Assembly (NCBI GenBank): GCA_902491575.1
Contig: CABUID010000009.1
Location: forward strand, 11,363-75,362
From: an uncultured Bacillota bacterium
GTDB taxonomy: Bacteria; Bacillota_I; Bacilli_A; RFN20; CAG-631
Reading direction: 5' to 3'
Length of the DNA stretch: 64,000 bases
Shown here: positions 26,595 to 35,367 of the stretch, piece by piece
Numbering within the stretch: the stretch's first letter is position 1
How the letters are laid out: each line of letters begins with the position of its first letter
Position numbers and translations under genes: made by a program
The notes under the pieces: model-generated
Database searches by the model: none
Told to the model about the DNA's origin: nothing
Seen by the model: only the letters and a program-made list of their open reading frames with translations

Positions 26595-28493
26595 ATGAGT
26601 AAAAGAAAACTTGATGAGAAGAAATTAAGAGAAATTCAAATCAAACAAGGAAATGGACATGGACCTGGTAGCCGATTTGGTGGTTTAAAAGAAAAACCAA
26701 AAGATCTTAAAAAGACATTCAAAAAATTGATGACTTACATTTCATATTCTAAAAAACTATTAATAGGTTTAATTATCATTGTCCTTGTTTATACATTGTG
26801 TAATCTTTCAACAAATGTGTTAATTCAAAAAATTATTGCTTCTTTAGGAATATACAATAGCGAAAATCATTTATGGGAGAGCAATCCAGATAAAAGTAGT
26901 TTTTTAATGTTTACTATTTTATTAGCTAGTGTTTATATTTTATATTCTATTCTTCAATACGTTGCTTCTTTATTAAGTGCCTATCTTGCTGTAGGTATGA
27001 CGAAAAAAATGAGAAATGATTTATTTAAAAAAATTGTTTATTTTCCAATTAAGTATACCGATACTCATCAACATGGTGATATTATGTCTCGTATGACCAA
27101 TGATGTGGACAATATAGCCAATGCCTTATCTCAATCAATTACTTCATTAGTTTCAGGTATTTTAACTATCATTGGCTGTTTATTCATTATGCTCTTTTAT
27201 TCGCCATTATTGACATTAGTTTCCTTGATTACTTTAGCATTATCCATTACCTTAACCATGCTTATGTCTAAATTTATGCGACCATTATTCGTAAAACAAC
27301 AAACAATTTTAGGACTTTTAAATTCTCAAACAGAAGAAATGGTTTCAGGTTGTAAAACCGTTATTGCCTATAATCACCAAGAAGCTGCCAAAAAAGAATT
27401 TAATGATTATTCAAATCAATTATGCAAAACGGGCATTAAAGCGCAAATTTGGGGTGGTTCAATGGGACCTATTATGAACTTCGTTAGTAATATTGGACAT
27501 TTCTTAGTTTGTTATTTTGGTGCATTATTCATCTTAAAGGGAATAGGAAATACTTTATTTGGTGCTGCATTAACCATCGATATTGTCGTTATGTTTATTA
27601 CTACAACTAAACAATTTACTCGTCCAATTAACGAGATTGCTTCCCTATATTCTTCTTTAATTACTGCCATGGCAGGCGCTGAAAGAGTATTTACAATGAT
27701 GGATGAGCCTGTGGAAAACTTTGAAGGAAAAGTAAAGTTTGATGCAAATCAAACAAAAGGGGCTATTGATTTTGAACATGTTAATTTCTCTTATGTTGAA
27801 GGGAAGCCTGTATTAAAGGATTTTTCTGTCGATGTGCGTAGTGGTCATAAAATTGCTTTAGTTGGAGCAACAGGTAGTGGTAAAACGACTATCGTCAATT
27901 TATTATTAAGATTTTATGATATTGACTCAGGAAAAATTAAAATAGATGGCGTAGATATCAATGATATTTCAAAGAAAGATTTAAGAGATTCTATTTCAAT
28001 TGTTTTACAAGATGCTGTTTTATTTGAAGATACGATTGAAAATAATATTAAATATGGAAAAGAAAATGCAACTCAAGAGGAATTTGAAAATGCTTTAAAA
28101 ATGGCCAATTGTTATAAATTTGTTAACCGCCTTCCACAAAAAGAAAAAACAGTATTAAGTGAAGGCGCTACAAATATTTCCCAAGGACAAAGACAATTAT
28201 TGACTATTGCTAGAGCAGTACTTGCCAATCCAAAAATCTTAATATTAGATGAAGCCACATCATCTGTGGATACAAGAACAGAGAAAAAAATACAAGATGC
28301 AATGGTTAAATTGATGGCCAATCGAACTTCAATTATCATCGCCCATCGTCTTTCAACAATCCAAGATGCAGATTTAATTGTTGTTATGGACCAAGGTAAA
28401 GTTGTTGAAATGGGCAATCATAAGGAATTGATTTCTCATGATGGAGTTTACAATAAACTTTATCAAACTCAATATAAAGGATTAAATACATAA
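26595..28493 (+). CDS. Heterodimeric ABC exporter half (catalytic NBD subunit)
   Basis: A 632-residue partner half-exporter. It has an extra charged cytosolic N-terminus of about 50 residues (Lys-rich, with a GNGHGPGSRFGG stretch), six membrane segments (about 55-360) and a nucleotide-binding domain with GATGSGKT, the catalytic pair in ILILDEATS and switch His in IIIAHRLST. Its signature is non-standard (ISQGQRQ instead of LSGGQ), which complements the degenerate Walker B site of the upstream subunit, as expected for one active and one inactive site. A terminator follows. Confidence 0.93.
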   Translation: MSKRKLDEKKLREIQIKQGNGHGPGSRFGGLKEKPKDLKKTFKKLMTYISYSKKLLIGLIIIVLVYTLCNLSTNVLIQKIIASLGIYNSENHLWESNPDKSSFLMFTILLASVYILYSILQYVASLLSAYLAVGMTKKMRNDLFKKIVYFPIKYTDTHQHGDIMSRMTNDVDNIANALSQSITSLVSGILTIIGCLFIMLFYSPLLTLVSLITLALSITLTMLMSKFMRPLFVKQQTILGLLNSQTEEMVSGCKTVIAYNHQEAAKKEFNDYSNQLCKTGIKAQIWGGSMGPIMNFVSNIGHFLVCYFGALFILKGIGNTLFGAALTIDIVVMFITTTKQFTRPINEIASLYSSLITAMAGAERVFTMMDEPVENFEGKVKFDANQTKGAIDFEHVNFSYVEGKPVLKDFSVDVRSGHKIALVGATGSGKTTIVNLLLRFYDIDSGKIKIDGVDINDISKKDLRDSISIVLQDAVLFEDTIENNIKYGKENATQEEFENALKMANCYKFVNRLPQKEKTVLSEGATNISQGQRQLLTIARAVLANPKILILDEATSSVDTRTEKKIQDAMVKLMANRTSIIIAHRLSTIQDADLIVVMDQGKVVEMGNHKELISHDGVYNKLYQTQYKGLNT

Positions 28494-28500
28494 ACAATAA

Positions 28501-28548
28501 AAAAATGTTTGCTAAACTTATAAAGTGTTTACAAACATTTTTATTTTT
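28501..28548 (+). terminator. Intrinsic terminator after the ABC exporter operon
   Basis: AAAATGTTTG and CAAACATTTT arms, with an inner TAAAC/GTTTA stem, are followed by TTTATTTTTT. Confidence 0.75.
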
Positions 28549-28608
28549 TCTATTCAGCAACTGCCTAGTTTCTATAAAATCATATTCATAATATATAACG
28601 GTGATATT

Positions 28609-29391
28609 ATGGAAAAATTATTGAGTTTAAATCCTATTTTATTGGCTTTATTAGCTACTTTTTTTACTTATTTTTTAAATTTTTTAGGAGCTTGTACCGT
28701 TTTACTATTTAAGAATGTTTCGAAAAAATTATTAGATTGTTTTTTGGCATTAGGTGCTGGTATTATGATATCCGCAAGTTTTTTCTCATTATTAAATCCA
28801 GCCATTGAGCATGCTGAAGAATTAAATATGATAAGTTGGTTATGGGTAAGTATAGGATTCTTACTTGGTGGTTTACTGATTATTGCAGCAGATTTATTTT
28901 TAAATAAAATATTAGATGTTCAATCCTATAATAAGAAAAGAAGTATTTTGATGTTTTCTGCTATTACTTTACATAATATACCAGAAGGTATGGCAGTCGG
29001 AATTGCCTTTGCTGGGTTAATCACCAATTCAGATATCACAATTTTAGTATCTGCATTGATGTTAGCACTTGGAATTGGAATTCAAAACTTTCCGGAAGGT
29101 GTTGCAACCACTCTTCCATTAAGAAGAGAAGGATTATCTAGGGGAAAAGCATTATTTTATGGACAAGCTAGTGGTCTTGTAGAACCCATTGCAGGTGTTC
29201 TTGGTTGTGTTTTTGCAATTCATGTTCAATCACTACTATCTATTTTATTATCCTTTTCTGCAGGAGCAATGATTGCAACTTGCGTTTCTGAGTTAATTCC
29301 TGAATCCAGCAAAACACATAAAACTGCCTCAACTTTATTTTTTACTTTAGGATTTGTTATTATGATGATTTTAGATGTAGCTTTAGGGTAA
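28609..29391 (+). CDS. ZIP family metal transporter
   Basis: A 260-residue membrane protein with about eight hydrophobic segments. The two metal-site helices of ZIP transporters are present: ALTLHNIPEGMAVG and IGIQNFPEGVATTLP. It likely imports Zn(II) or another divalent cation. ATG 28609 is preferred over the upstream frame start at 28525, which lies inside the preceding terminator. A weak GGTGA site precedes it. A second ZIP gene of the same subfamily lies at 36898; both end in a GFVxMMILDxALG segment, so they are paralogues. Confidence 0.9.
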   Translation: MEKLLSLNPILLALLATFFTYFLNFLGACTVLLFKNVSKKLLDCFLALGAGIMISASFFSLLNPAIEHAEELNMISWLWVSIGFLLGGLLIIAADLFLNKILDVQSYNKKRSILMFSAITLHNIPEGMAVGIAFAGLITNSDITILVSALMLALGIGIQNFPEGVATTLPLRREGLSRGKALFYGQASGLVEPIAGVLGCVFAIHVQSLLSILLSFSAGAMIATCVSELIPESSKTHKTASTLFFTLGFVIMMILDVALG

Positions 29392-29984
29392 ATATAATAA
29401 TATTATATAAAAATTTGTTTACATTCACTTCTGGTTTAGAAGCCAATTATATTAAATCAAGAAAAAGTAACTTATAGATGATTTTGTATGTACTTTTTTC
29501 ATCTTCCAAATCTTTCATTGAAGAAATGGAAGATGAATGAAAAATAGAATAAAATAAATGTTTTAGGGTATATTAATTATTAATAGCCATTTTAATCTTT
29601 TTACATACCTCATTATTTGAAAAACCAGTATTTAAATAAAATAAGATAAATTCTTTTAATGAAGGTAATATTTCATGAATGATTTTTTTCTCTATCCTGA
29701 GATGATGTACAATTACTTGCGATAATATACAATGAAAAAATTCTATTTTTTGACGTTCTTTTGATGTTATAAATAAAATGAACAATAATTAGTTTTTTTT
29801 CACCGGTTTAATTAAGTATTGAACAATGTACACAAGTATTTGTTAACGCAGTTCATTTATCATAAATAACACAAAATTATAATACAAAAAGAATAAGTAT
29901 GTATAATTTTTCAAGCGAAGCATAATAATATAGTAAACACATTTTCAAAAAACAATTAATAATATTGAAAAACGGAGGAAATAA
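29392..29984. other. AT-rich intergenic region upstream of the ATPase/TOPRIM module
   Basis: About 590 bases without a convincing gene. It holds a strong hairpin at 29500-29535 (CATCTTCCA / TGGAAGATG arms) with no T-run on either strand, a doubtful minus-strand frame (29573-29785), and several TATAAT-like sequences between 29870 and 29910 that could serve the ATPase gene. No clear -35 partner was found. Confidence 0.5.
29573..29785 (-). CDS. Doubtful small ORF (70 aa)
   Basis: An open frame of 70 residues that begins only with TTG, lacks a good ribosome-binding site and has no recognised relatives. Its composition (Ile, Lys, Phe, amphipathic helices) could be protein-like or simply AT-rich DNA. 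It may also be the remnant of a longer gene. Kept only as a low-confidence candidate in an otherwise empty region. Confidence 0.2.
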   Translation of the reverse strand: MFILFITSKERQKIEFFHCILSQVIVHHLRIEKKIIHEILPSLKEFILFYLNTGFSNNEVCKKIKMAINN

Positions 29985-30038
29985 ATGTATAATGAATGCA
30001 TAAGTTCAAATATTTTGAATTTAAAAGGAGAAAAACGT

Positions 30039-31169
30039 ATGGTTATAATGAAATTGAAACTTAACAACATTTTTTCATTTAAGAATTTCGACATAAACTT
30101 TACATATCCAAAAAAAATAAAAAACAGTCTTGTACAACATGAATACTTGGCGTCTAACGAATCTTTTAGATATAAGAAACTTAATATATTTATAGGTTCA
30201 AATGCATCTGGAAAGACATCATTAATCCGTTCAATTTGGCAAATATTACTATTTTTGTCTAAAAAAGAAAGTGCACCCATTGAAAGAATAGTAAACAAAA
30301 ATTATGATTCGTCACAGATTGAAATAGATGTAGTGGAAGAATATAATAATGATTCATATTTACACAGACTAAATATTGTAACCAAAAATACTGAAACATT
30401 TGAAATAAAAATTTCTCATAAAAAAATTAATATTAATAGTTCTATTAGTTATGAAAAAGCTATATCAAAATTAGAAAAATTAAAAACAAATTATCATGAT
30501 TATTTAGATGTTCTTAACGAATGTAATTTTAATATAGGATGGTTTACCGCACTTCCATCTACAGAGGAATCATTTAATTATATTTCATTCGAAAATACAA
30601 AAACCAAAGAAGAAGAAAATGAATATATAAACATTCTTTTTAATGTTTTAAAAACTCTAGATCCTTCAATTTTAAATGTTAGAAAAAGCAAGGATTCAAA
30701 AAAAGCAATTGTAATCACACATGAATCTAATCCTTCTTTAATTATTCAACAAGGAATGGACTTGTCTAGCATTCAATTATTGTCTAGTGGCACTAAATAT
30801 GGCATTAATATTGCGAATTTAATTTATGCCATTAAAAAACATAGAAATGGGATATATCTAATCGACGAACAATTCCCTTATGTTAATTCAGATATAGAAA
30901 TATCCATGCTCGCAACTATGGCATCTATGTTAAATCAAGGTGAACAAATTTTCTTTACTACACACAACACTAATATTTTATCGCTTTCATTCCCAATTCA
31001 TTCCTTTTACTTTTTAAACAAAAACAATCCCGAAAATAGAATAACAATTACTTGTGCATCTGATTTTGAAAACAGAAACAATGTTTCAGTAAAGAATATG
31101 TATGATAATGATATATTCAATACTGCACCAAATACTAATAATATTATAGGATTGTCAAACGATGAGTAG
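30039..31169 (+). CDS. AAA ATPase (AAA_15/OLD-like, SMC-type) of a two-gene module
   Basis: A 376-residue ABC/SMC-like ATPase. Features in order: an N-terminal strand LKLNNIFSFKNFDINF, Walker A GSNASGKTS, a middle helical insertion (about 120-230), an ABC signature-like LLSSGTKYG, Walker B GIYLIDEQ and switch-His segment FFTTHNTNIL. This layout is that of AAA_15/AAA_21 proteins found in OLD, PARIS AriA, RloA and related defence systems. ATG 30039 follows GGAG with 8-base spacing. An in-frame ATG at 29985, with its own GGAGG site, would add 18 residues. It overlaps the TOPRIM-like gene by 8 bases, so the two are made together. Confidence 0.85.
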   Translation: MVIMKLKLNNIFSFKNFDINFTYPKKIKNSLVQHEYLASNESFRYKKLNIFIGSNASGKTSLIRSIWQILLFLSKKESAPIERIVNKNYDSSQIEIDVVEEYNNDSYLHRLNIVTKNTETFEIKISHKKININSSISYEKAISKLEKLKTNYHDYLDVLNECNFNIGWFTALPSTEESFNYISFENTKTKEEENEYINILFNVLKTLDPSILNVRKSKDSKKAIVITHESNPSLIIQQGMDLSSIQLLSSGTKYGINIANLIYAIKKHRNGIYLIDEQFPYVNSDIEISMLATMASMLNQGEQIFFTTHNTNILSLSFPIHSFYFLNKNNPENRITITCASDFENRNNVSVKNMYDNDIFNTAPNTNNIIGLSNDE

Positions 31170-31689
31170 AAACAAAATATATCATTACTTCGTAGAAGGA
31201 GAATGTGAAAAAAAGTTAATAAATGAATTAAAAAAAATTGAACATAGAGAGATAGAGTCAGGAAAAGTTGATGTCATGAATGTTATATTCGAAAAAATTC
31301 CTATTGCCAAATTATTAACATTAAGAAAAAATACAATTATAATCTTAGTTTATGATACTGATGTTCATAAAACCGATATTTTAGAAAAAAATCTAGAAAC
31401 ATTATCATTTTATGGTTTTAAGAAAGTTGTTCACATTCAATCTATTATTAACTTTGAAGATGAAATCGTTCATTCTACAAATATAAATAAAATAAATGAA
31501 TTTTTTAAAACTAACACAGTTGATGAATTTAAAAAAGCATTTATTAATCATGGCGACATATATTCAAAACTAAAATCTTGTCAATTCAATATTAAATTAT
31601 TATGGTGTAGAAAAAACGAAAAAAATCCTTTTAACATTTATTCAAAAGTTGAAGATTTGAATTTAATAAAACCAAAAAAACTGAATTAA
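31162..31689 (+). CDS. Small TOPRIM-like putative nuclease paired with the AAA ATPase
   Basis: A 175-residue soluble protein with the catalytic pattern of a TOPRIM domain: an N-terminal YHYFVEGECEKKLI (conserved Glu) followed about 75 residues later by ILVYDTDVHKTD (DxD). A later IINFEDEIVHST segment and a Lys-rich end complete it. Such ATPase plus TOPRIM pairs are known in phage defence (PARIS AriA/AriB, RloA/RloB, OLD in a single chain), but this partner is much smaller than AriB. It starts within the ATPase stop region. Nuclease activity is inferred, not shown. Confidence 0.7.
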   Translation: MSRNKIYHYFVEGECEKKLINELKKIEHREIESGKVDVMNVIFEKIPIAKLLTLRKNTIIILVYDTDVHKTDILEKNLETLSFYGFKKVVHIQSIINFEDEIVHSTNINKINEFFKTNTVDEFKKAFINHGDIYSKLKSCQFNIKLLWCRKNEKNPFNIYSKVEDLNLIKPKKLN

Positions 31690-31752
31690 GTGAAGTAGTC
31701 AATAAAAAGTAGATAGTAAAAAAACGTTAATTGAACCTTTGTTGAGTTCTAT

Positions 31753-31770
31753 ACTCTATTGAGTTTTTTT
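31753..31770 (+). terminator. Short candidate terminator after the ATPase/TOPRIM pair
   Basis: ACTC-TATT-GAGT followed by seven T residues, about 65 bases after the stop. The stem is only 4 bp, so termination is likely weak. Confidence 0.4.
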
Positions 31771-32064
31771 ATAGTTTTAAGCATCACTTGACCTTAAATA
31801 ATTATGATTATAGATAAATAGAATAGTTATGCTATTAATAAAATAGACACGATAAAGAGTAAACATAGACATATAGAATTATTTTACATACAATTAATCA
31901 ATAAATGAATACAATTCAAAACAAAAATAATAGTACGAGTTGCAATAAACAAAGAAAGGAAATATAGATATAAAATTTGATGTTTTAGAGTCCTTATCTA
32001 AAAAGCAATTGCTATAAAAGGAGATAGAAGTACAAATATTATTAGACTAAACAAATAAAAGAGT
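31771..32064. other. Non-coding AT-rich spacer
   Basis: No open frame with a start and ribosome-binding site was found. Around 31969-32035 one frame reads IKFDVLESLSKKQLL before a stop, which could be the decayed beginning of a gene, but it is too short to assign. Confidence 0.35.
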
Positions 32065-32103
32065 ATAAAAACCTTAAGATGACTTTGCATTCTGACTAAG
32101 GTT
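32065..32103 (-). terminator. Candidate terminator of the XRE/repeat-protein operon
   Basis: AACCTTA / TAAGGTT arms (32070-32076, 32097-32103) enclose a 20-base loop and, on the minus strand, run into TTTTTA. It is about 200 bases beyond the stop at 32306. Confidence 0.5.
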
Positions 32104-32305
32104 CTGTATACTCGTCGAAAAGTTTCAGTGAAATTTTTTTATATAATATCACACATTCTTTTACCTATTTTGAATATAAACTAAGTGTTATTGCATAACA
32201 ATGTCAAAATATTATTTTGTATATTTCCTTTGTTAAAACTTGGTATTACGTTTGAAATGATATTTTGTGTTAAATCTTATGCATTATTTTTATACTTATT
32301 AACTA

Positions 32306-32905
32306 TTACTTTTTGCCTTTTAAAACATAATTAAAAATTCTTTTAATATCGCTTGCATTCATAAAAGGATAGAAAGCATTAATATCCACATCTTGATAGT
32401 TTCCATTAATATATTCATCAACAAAACAACTCAACGCCTTTTGCGATATAAATGGAAGCAAGCAAGCTATATTTCCATTATCGCCATTCCATTTTCCTTT
32501 AATAAAATTTTCAAACAATTGATCACAATCCGTTTGGTTTAAAAAGGGGAAGATTGTAACTAACTGTAAATCTTTATATGCCTCATCATTATTCAAAATA
32601 CTCTTCACTATTTCGTGCAAATCCTCTTGTGATAAAAATGGCAGCATTTGTATGATTTTATTATTCTTTTTATTGGATTTTTCATAATAATTTTCTTTAA
32701 AACTTTGGTTTGAATAAAACTCATTAAAACGATTTGTTTCATTATCATTTTCGTCTTCTAGTTCTTCAAGAGTATCTTCAAATCTATCTTTTTCCTCTTC
32801 ATCCGTAAAAACTAAATCATTTTTATTTTCATAATTTAATGCATCTTCAAATGAAATTTGAACATAAGATTCTTTTTCATTTTCTATAACTTTTCTTAAA
32901 ATCAT
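32306..32905 (-). CDS. Acidic repeat protein coupled to an XRE regulator
   Basis: A 199-residue soluble protein with an acidic Asn/Glu/Asp-rich first half (about 25-75) and a second half of four repeats of roughly 28-38 residues. Each repeat is built on a phrase such as LPFLSQEDLHEIV, FPFLNQTDCDQLF, LPFISQKALSCFV and YPFMNASDIKRIF. I do not know a function; such short helical repeats usually form a protein-binding scaffold. Its start overlaps the XRE gene stop by 4 bases (ATGA). The same type of repeat appears at the end of the XRE protein, suggesting the two interact or arose by splitting one gene. Confidence 0.7.
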   Translation of the reverse strand: MILRKVIENEKESYVQISFEDALNYENKNDLVFTDEEEKDRFEDTLEELEDENDNETNRFNEFYSNQSFKENYYEKSNKKNNKIIQMLPFLSQEDLHEIVKSILNNDEAYKDLQLVTIFPFLNQTDCDQLFENFIKGKWNGDNGNIACLLPFISQKALSCFVDEYINGNYQDVDINAFYPFMNASDIKRIFNYVLKGKK

Positions 32906-33354
32906 ATTCTTTTTTCCTTTCTTAAATAAATTTGTTCTGCATTGGTTAATTTAGGATATAAATTCTTTTCATTAACCTTTAATTCACCATCTTTAATCGC
33001 TTTCAATATAATCATTCTTTCATAATTTGAAAACTGGTAAAAGACATCAGGTAAATTCACTTGGATATCGCCTCTAATTATACTCGTAATTACATACATT
33101 CGATCTTTGCCGGCAAATATATTATCTTCATCGATCGTATTCTTTTCATTCAAACATAATAATTCCTCAAACGTAATATGAAACATTTTAGATAATTCTA
33201 ACAATACGTCTATTGATGGAATTCCTGTTCCATTTTCCCATTTAGAAACTAATTGCCTGGAAACGTATAACTTAGATGCTATATCATCTTGAGTGAGGTT
33301 ATTTTGTTTCCGGTATTTGATTATCTTCATACCGACTTTTACAAAATCAATCAT
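32902..33354 (-). CDS. XRE family helix-turn-helix regulator with C-terminal repeats
   Basis: A 150-residue regulator. Residues about 6-62 form a Cro/CI-type HTH (NLTQDDIASKLYVSRQLVSKWENG). After a linker, two units resembling the repeats of the next gene follow (LPDVFYQFSNYERMIILKAI and LYPKLTNAEQIYL). ATG 33354 is chosen because GGGAGG is spaced 7 bases from it; the in-frame ATG at 33360 would touch the site. A consensus promoter lies at 33380-33408. Targets are unknown; autoregulation is likely. Confidence 0.85.
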   Translation of the reverse strand: MIDFVKVGMKIIKYRKQNNLTQDDIASKLYVSRQLVSKWENGTGIPSIDVLLELSKMFHITFEELLCLNEKNTIDEDNIFAGKDRMYVITSIIRGDIQVNLPDVFYQFSNYERMIILKAIKDGELKVNEKNLYPKLTNAEQIYLRKEKRI

Positions 33355-33379
33355 AAACATTCCTCCCTTCTACACTTAA

Positions 33380-33408
33380 ATTATAAAAAACAAATCGATT
33401 CTTGTCAC
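33380..33408 (-). promoter_or_regulatory. Sigma-A-type promoter of the XRE/repeat operon
   Basis: GTGACA (33403-33408) and TATAAT (33380-33385) spaced 17 bases on the minus strand, about 25 bases upstream of the start codon. Confidence 0.65.
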
Positions 33409-33644
33409 GCTACTCATGGTGGCGTTTTATTCTTTATTAAAATTAAATTATCCTATTTATCTCTATCTATCTTCTTCGAAGACTAAATCTGTTTCAGCAA
33501 AGGCTAATTTTTCATAAGTCTTTTTAACTAAATTATTCCCATATAATTAAATTGTCATTATTTCTGGCGCTGAATAATTCCTTTTTTATAAGTTATTCAT
33601 TCTTTTAAACTTTTTTGTCCATAAACTTTTTTTGCCATTTTAAA

Positions 33645-33848
33645 TCAATAGCATAATTTTAAAGAAAACACCCGTTCTGGAATATTTTTTAAGCATTGCA
33701 AAACAATAAGAAAATCTTCATCATATATATCAAAGACGGTAATATTCTTTCTTTGTATAATTTTATTGATTATCTTTTTAGATAATAGTTGTTTTTCTTG
33801 TTCTTTTTTTAATTTGGTTTTGATACCAATTGACTTTTTAAATTTCAT
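33645..33848 (-). CDS. Hypothetical 67-residue Lys-rich protein (uncertain)
   Basis: A small basic protein beginning MKFKKSIGIKTKLKKEQEK and ending in a more hydrophobic segment (DEDFLIVLQCLKNIPERV). ATG 33848 has an AAAGGAT site at fair spacing, which favours a real gene. No relatives are recognised and it stands alone in a noncoding stretch (33409-34011), so it could be spurious. Confidence 0.35.
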   Translation of the reverse strand: MKFKKSIGIKTKLKKEQEKQLLSKKIINKIIQRKNITVFDIYDEDFLIVLQCLKNIPERVFSLKLCY

Positions 33849-33965
33849 TTCTTATCCTTTTTCTATCTACTTACTTATTCATTTTTTTATTTATTTTTAA
33901 ATACTAATTGTATTAAATATACCATACTTCTTTATTTCTTTAAAACTATAGAAGAATATTTTTAT

Positions 33966-34004
33966 AAAAAAACCTCTCAATAGCCATTAAACTATTGAAA
34001 GGTA
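33966..34004 (-). terminator. Intrinsic terminator of the sigma/anti-sigma operon
   Basis: ACCTYTCAATAG / CTATTGARAGGT-type arms (33972-33983 with 33992-34003) run into seven T residues on the minus strand, just after the stop at 34012. Confidence 0.75.
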
Positions 34005-34011
34005 TTTTTCT

Positions 34012-35367
34012 TTATTCTTTTATAGAATTTTTTAATTGTTCTTTATAAGCTAAAACATTTTCTTTCATTTTCTGTATATCGTCTGAATAATTTTTTTCAA
34101 ATTCTTCAAACATTGTCGTTTTCTTTGTATTTAAGTATAGATCTAAATCATTAACTTTTTCGGACAAAATTTTTTCAATATTTTCTTGTCCTGGCAAATT
34201 ATCTTTATATTCTTCAAGATGAACGATGGCTGAATCAATTAAAGAAATCGCACTTGCAATTGAATTTTCTGCATTCTCTTTAATGGTTTGCATATTATCT
34301 TGTAATTCTTCAATGACCGAAATTTGCTTAGCTAATATATTTTGTATCGCTTCTTTTGTTTCTATATCATTACTATCTATTTCTGCAAGTTGTTTTTTGT
34401 ATTTTAATATTTCTTCTTTCACTTTAGCATATTGATTAGAAACAATCTGATACATACTACTTTCACTGACAAAACATTCATATTGTAAATCATTTAACGT
34501 ATTAATAGAAGATTTTAAAGATTCTAATATTCTATCATAGCCTTGCATAAAAACATTATAAATAGATCCCATCGATGAAATGGCGTCCCTTGTAAATTGA
34601 CATTCAGAAAATTTTATCTCATATGCTTTTGTTTGATTATATAGTTCTTCTAGTTCAACAGAATATAATTCTGCTGTTTCTAAACTATATAATTTAATAA
34701 CATTAAATAATTGTTCATAACTCATCTTTTCAACTTGATCTTTGGTTAAAGTAGAATCACAATAAAGCACGATTGTTTCTAATTGTTCTCTGGAATAAGC
34801 TTTTAAATAAGACAAACTTTCCTGTATATTAAGTTCATCACATACTTCCTCAACAGTCGTAGAAATCTCATTTTTTAATGTTTTTTCCATTGCTGCACTA
34901 TCAGTAGTTATCGAAAAGGATAACTGGTTTTCGTTTAAACTAGCGTTTCCAGAAATCAAATAACCTGTTTCATTTTCAACCTTTAAAACTAGTTCAATCG
35001 CTGCATTTAAATCTTGACCAACGATAAATTCACCAGCAATAATCATTTTACCTTCATTGTTTTCACCAGATACAGAAATCACTTTATGATCACTATCTAC
35101 TAAAAAACGAATACTTGGATTCAAGTTCATTGTTATCATTGCTGAACCTTTTTGATCTTTCTGTTGATTGACAATTACATACGTCCCCACACCAACAATT
35201 AAAGCTAAACATACACCACCAGTAGCAAAAATAATTCCTTTTTTCATAAATTTTCTTTTATTATTTGGTACAGTTTGAAGATCTAATTTTTTTGTTAATT
35301 CGTCAAAATTATCATCTAATTTTAAATGTTCGAGTATTTCTTTTTTATATTTTTTCTTTGCATTCAT
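34012..35367 (-). CDS. RsgI-like anti-sigma factor with long coiled-coil extracellular region
   Basis: A 451-residue single-pass membrane protein. Residues 1 to about 42 are a basic cytosolic segment, probably the sigma-binding part; 44-66 are a membrane helix; about 76-160 resemble the RsgI-type extracellular domain (ITMNLNPSIRFLVDSDHKVI and the repeated E-N-E pattern). The remaining 250 residues are mostly predicted helical and Glu/Lys/Gln-rich coiled coil. It overlaps the sigma factor gene by 4 bases (ATGA), the usual arrangement of a sigma/anti-sigma pair. The sensed signal is unknown; a wall or polysaccharide cue would fit the RsgI family. Confidence 0.75.
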   Translation of the reverse strand: MNAKKKYKKEILEHLKLDDNFDELTKKLDLQTVPNNKRKFMKKGIIFATGGVCLALIVGVGTYVIVNQQKDQKGSAMITMNLNPSIRFLVDSDHKVISVSGENNEGKMIIAGEFIVGQDLNAAIELVLKVENETGYLISGNASLNENQLSFSITTDSAAMEKTLKNEISTTVEEVCDELNIQESLSYLKAYSREQLETIVLYCDSTLTKDQVEKMSYEQLFNVIKLYSLETAELYSVELEELYNQTKAYEIKFSECQFTRDAISSMGSIYNVFMQGYDRILESLKSSINTLNDLQYECFVSESSMYQIVSNQYAKVKEEILKYKKQLAEIDSNDIETKEAIQNILAKQISVIEELQDNMQTIKENAENSIASAISLIDSAIVHLEEYKDNLPGQENIEKILSEKVNDLDLYLNTKKTTMFEEFEKNYSDDIQKMKENVLAYKEQLKNSIKE

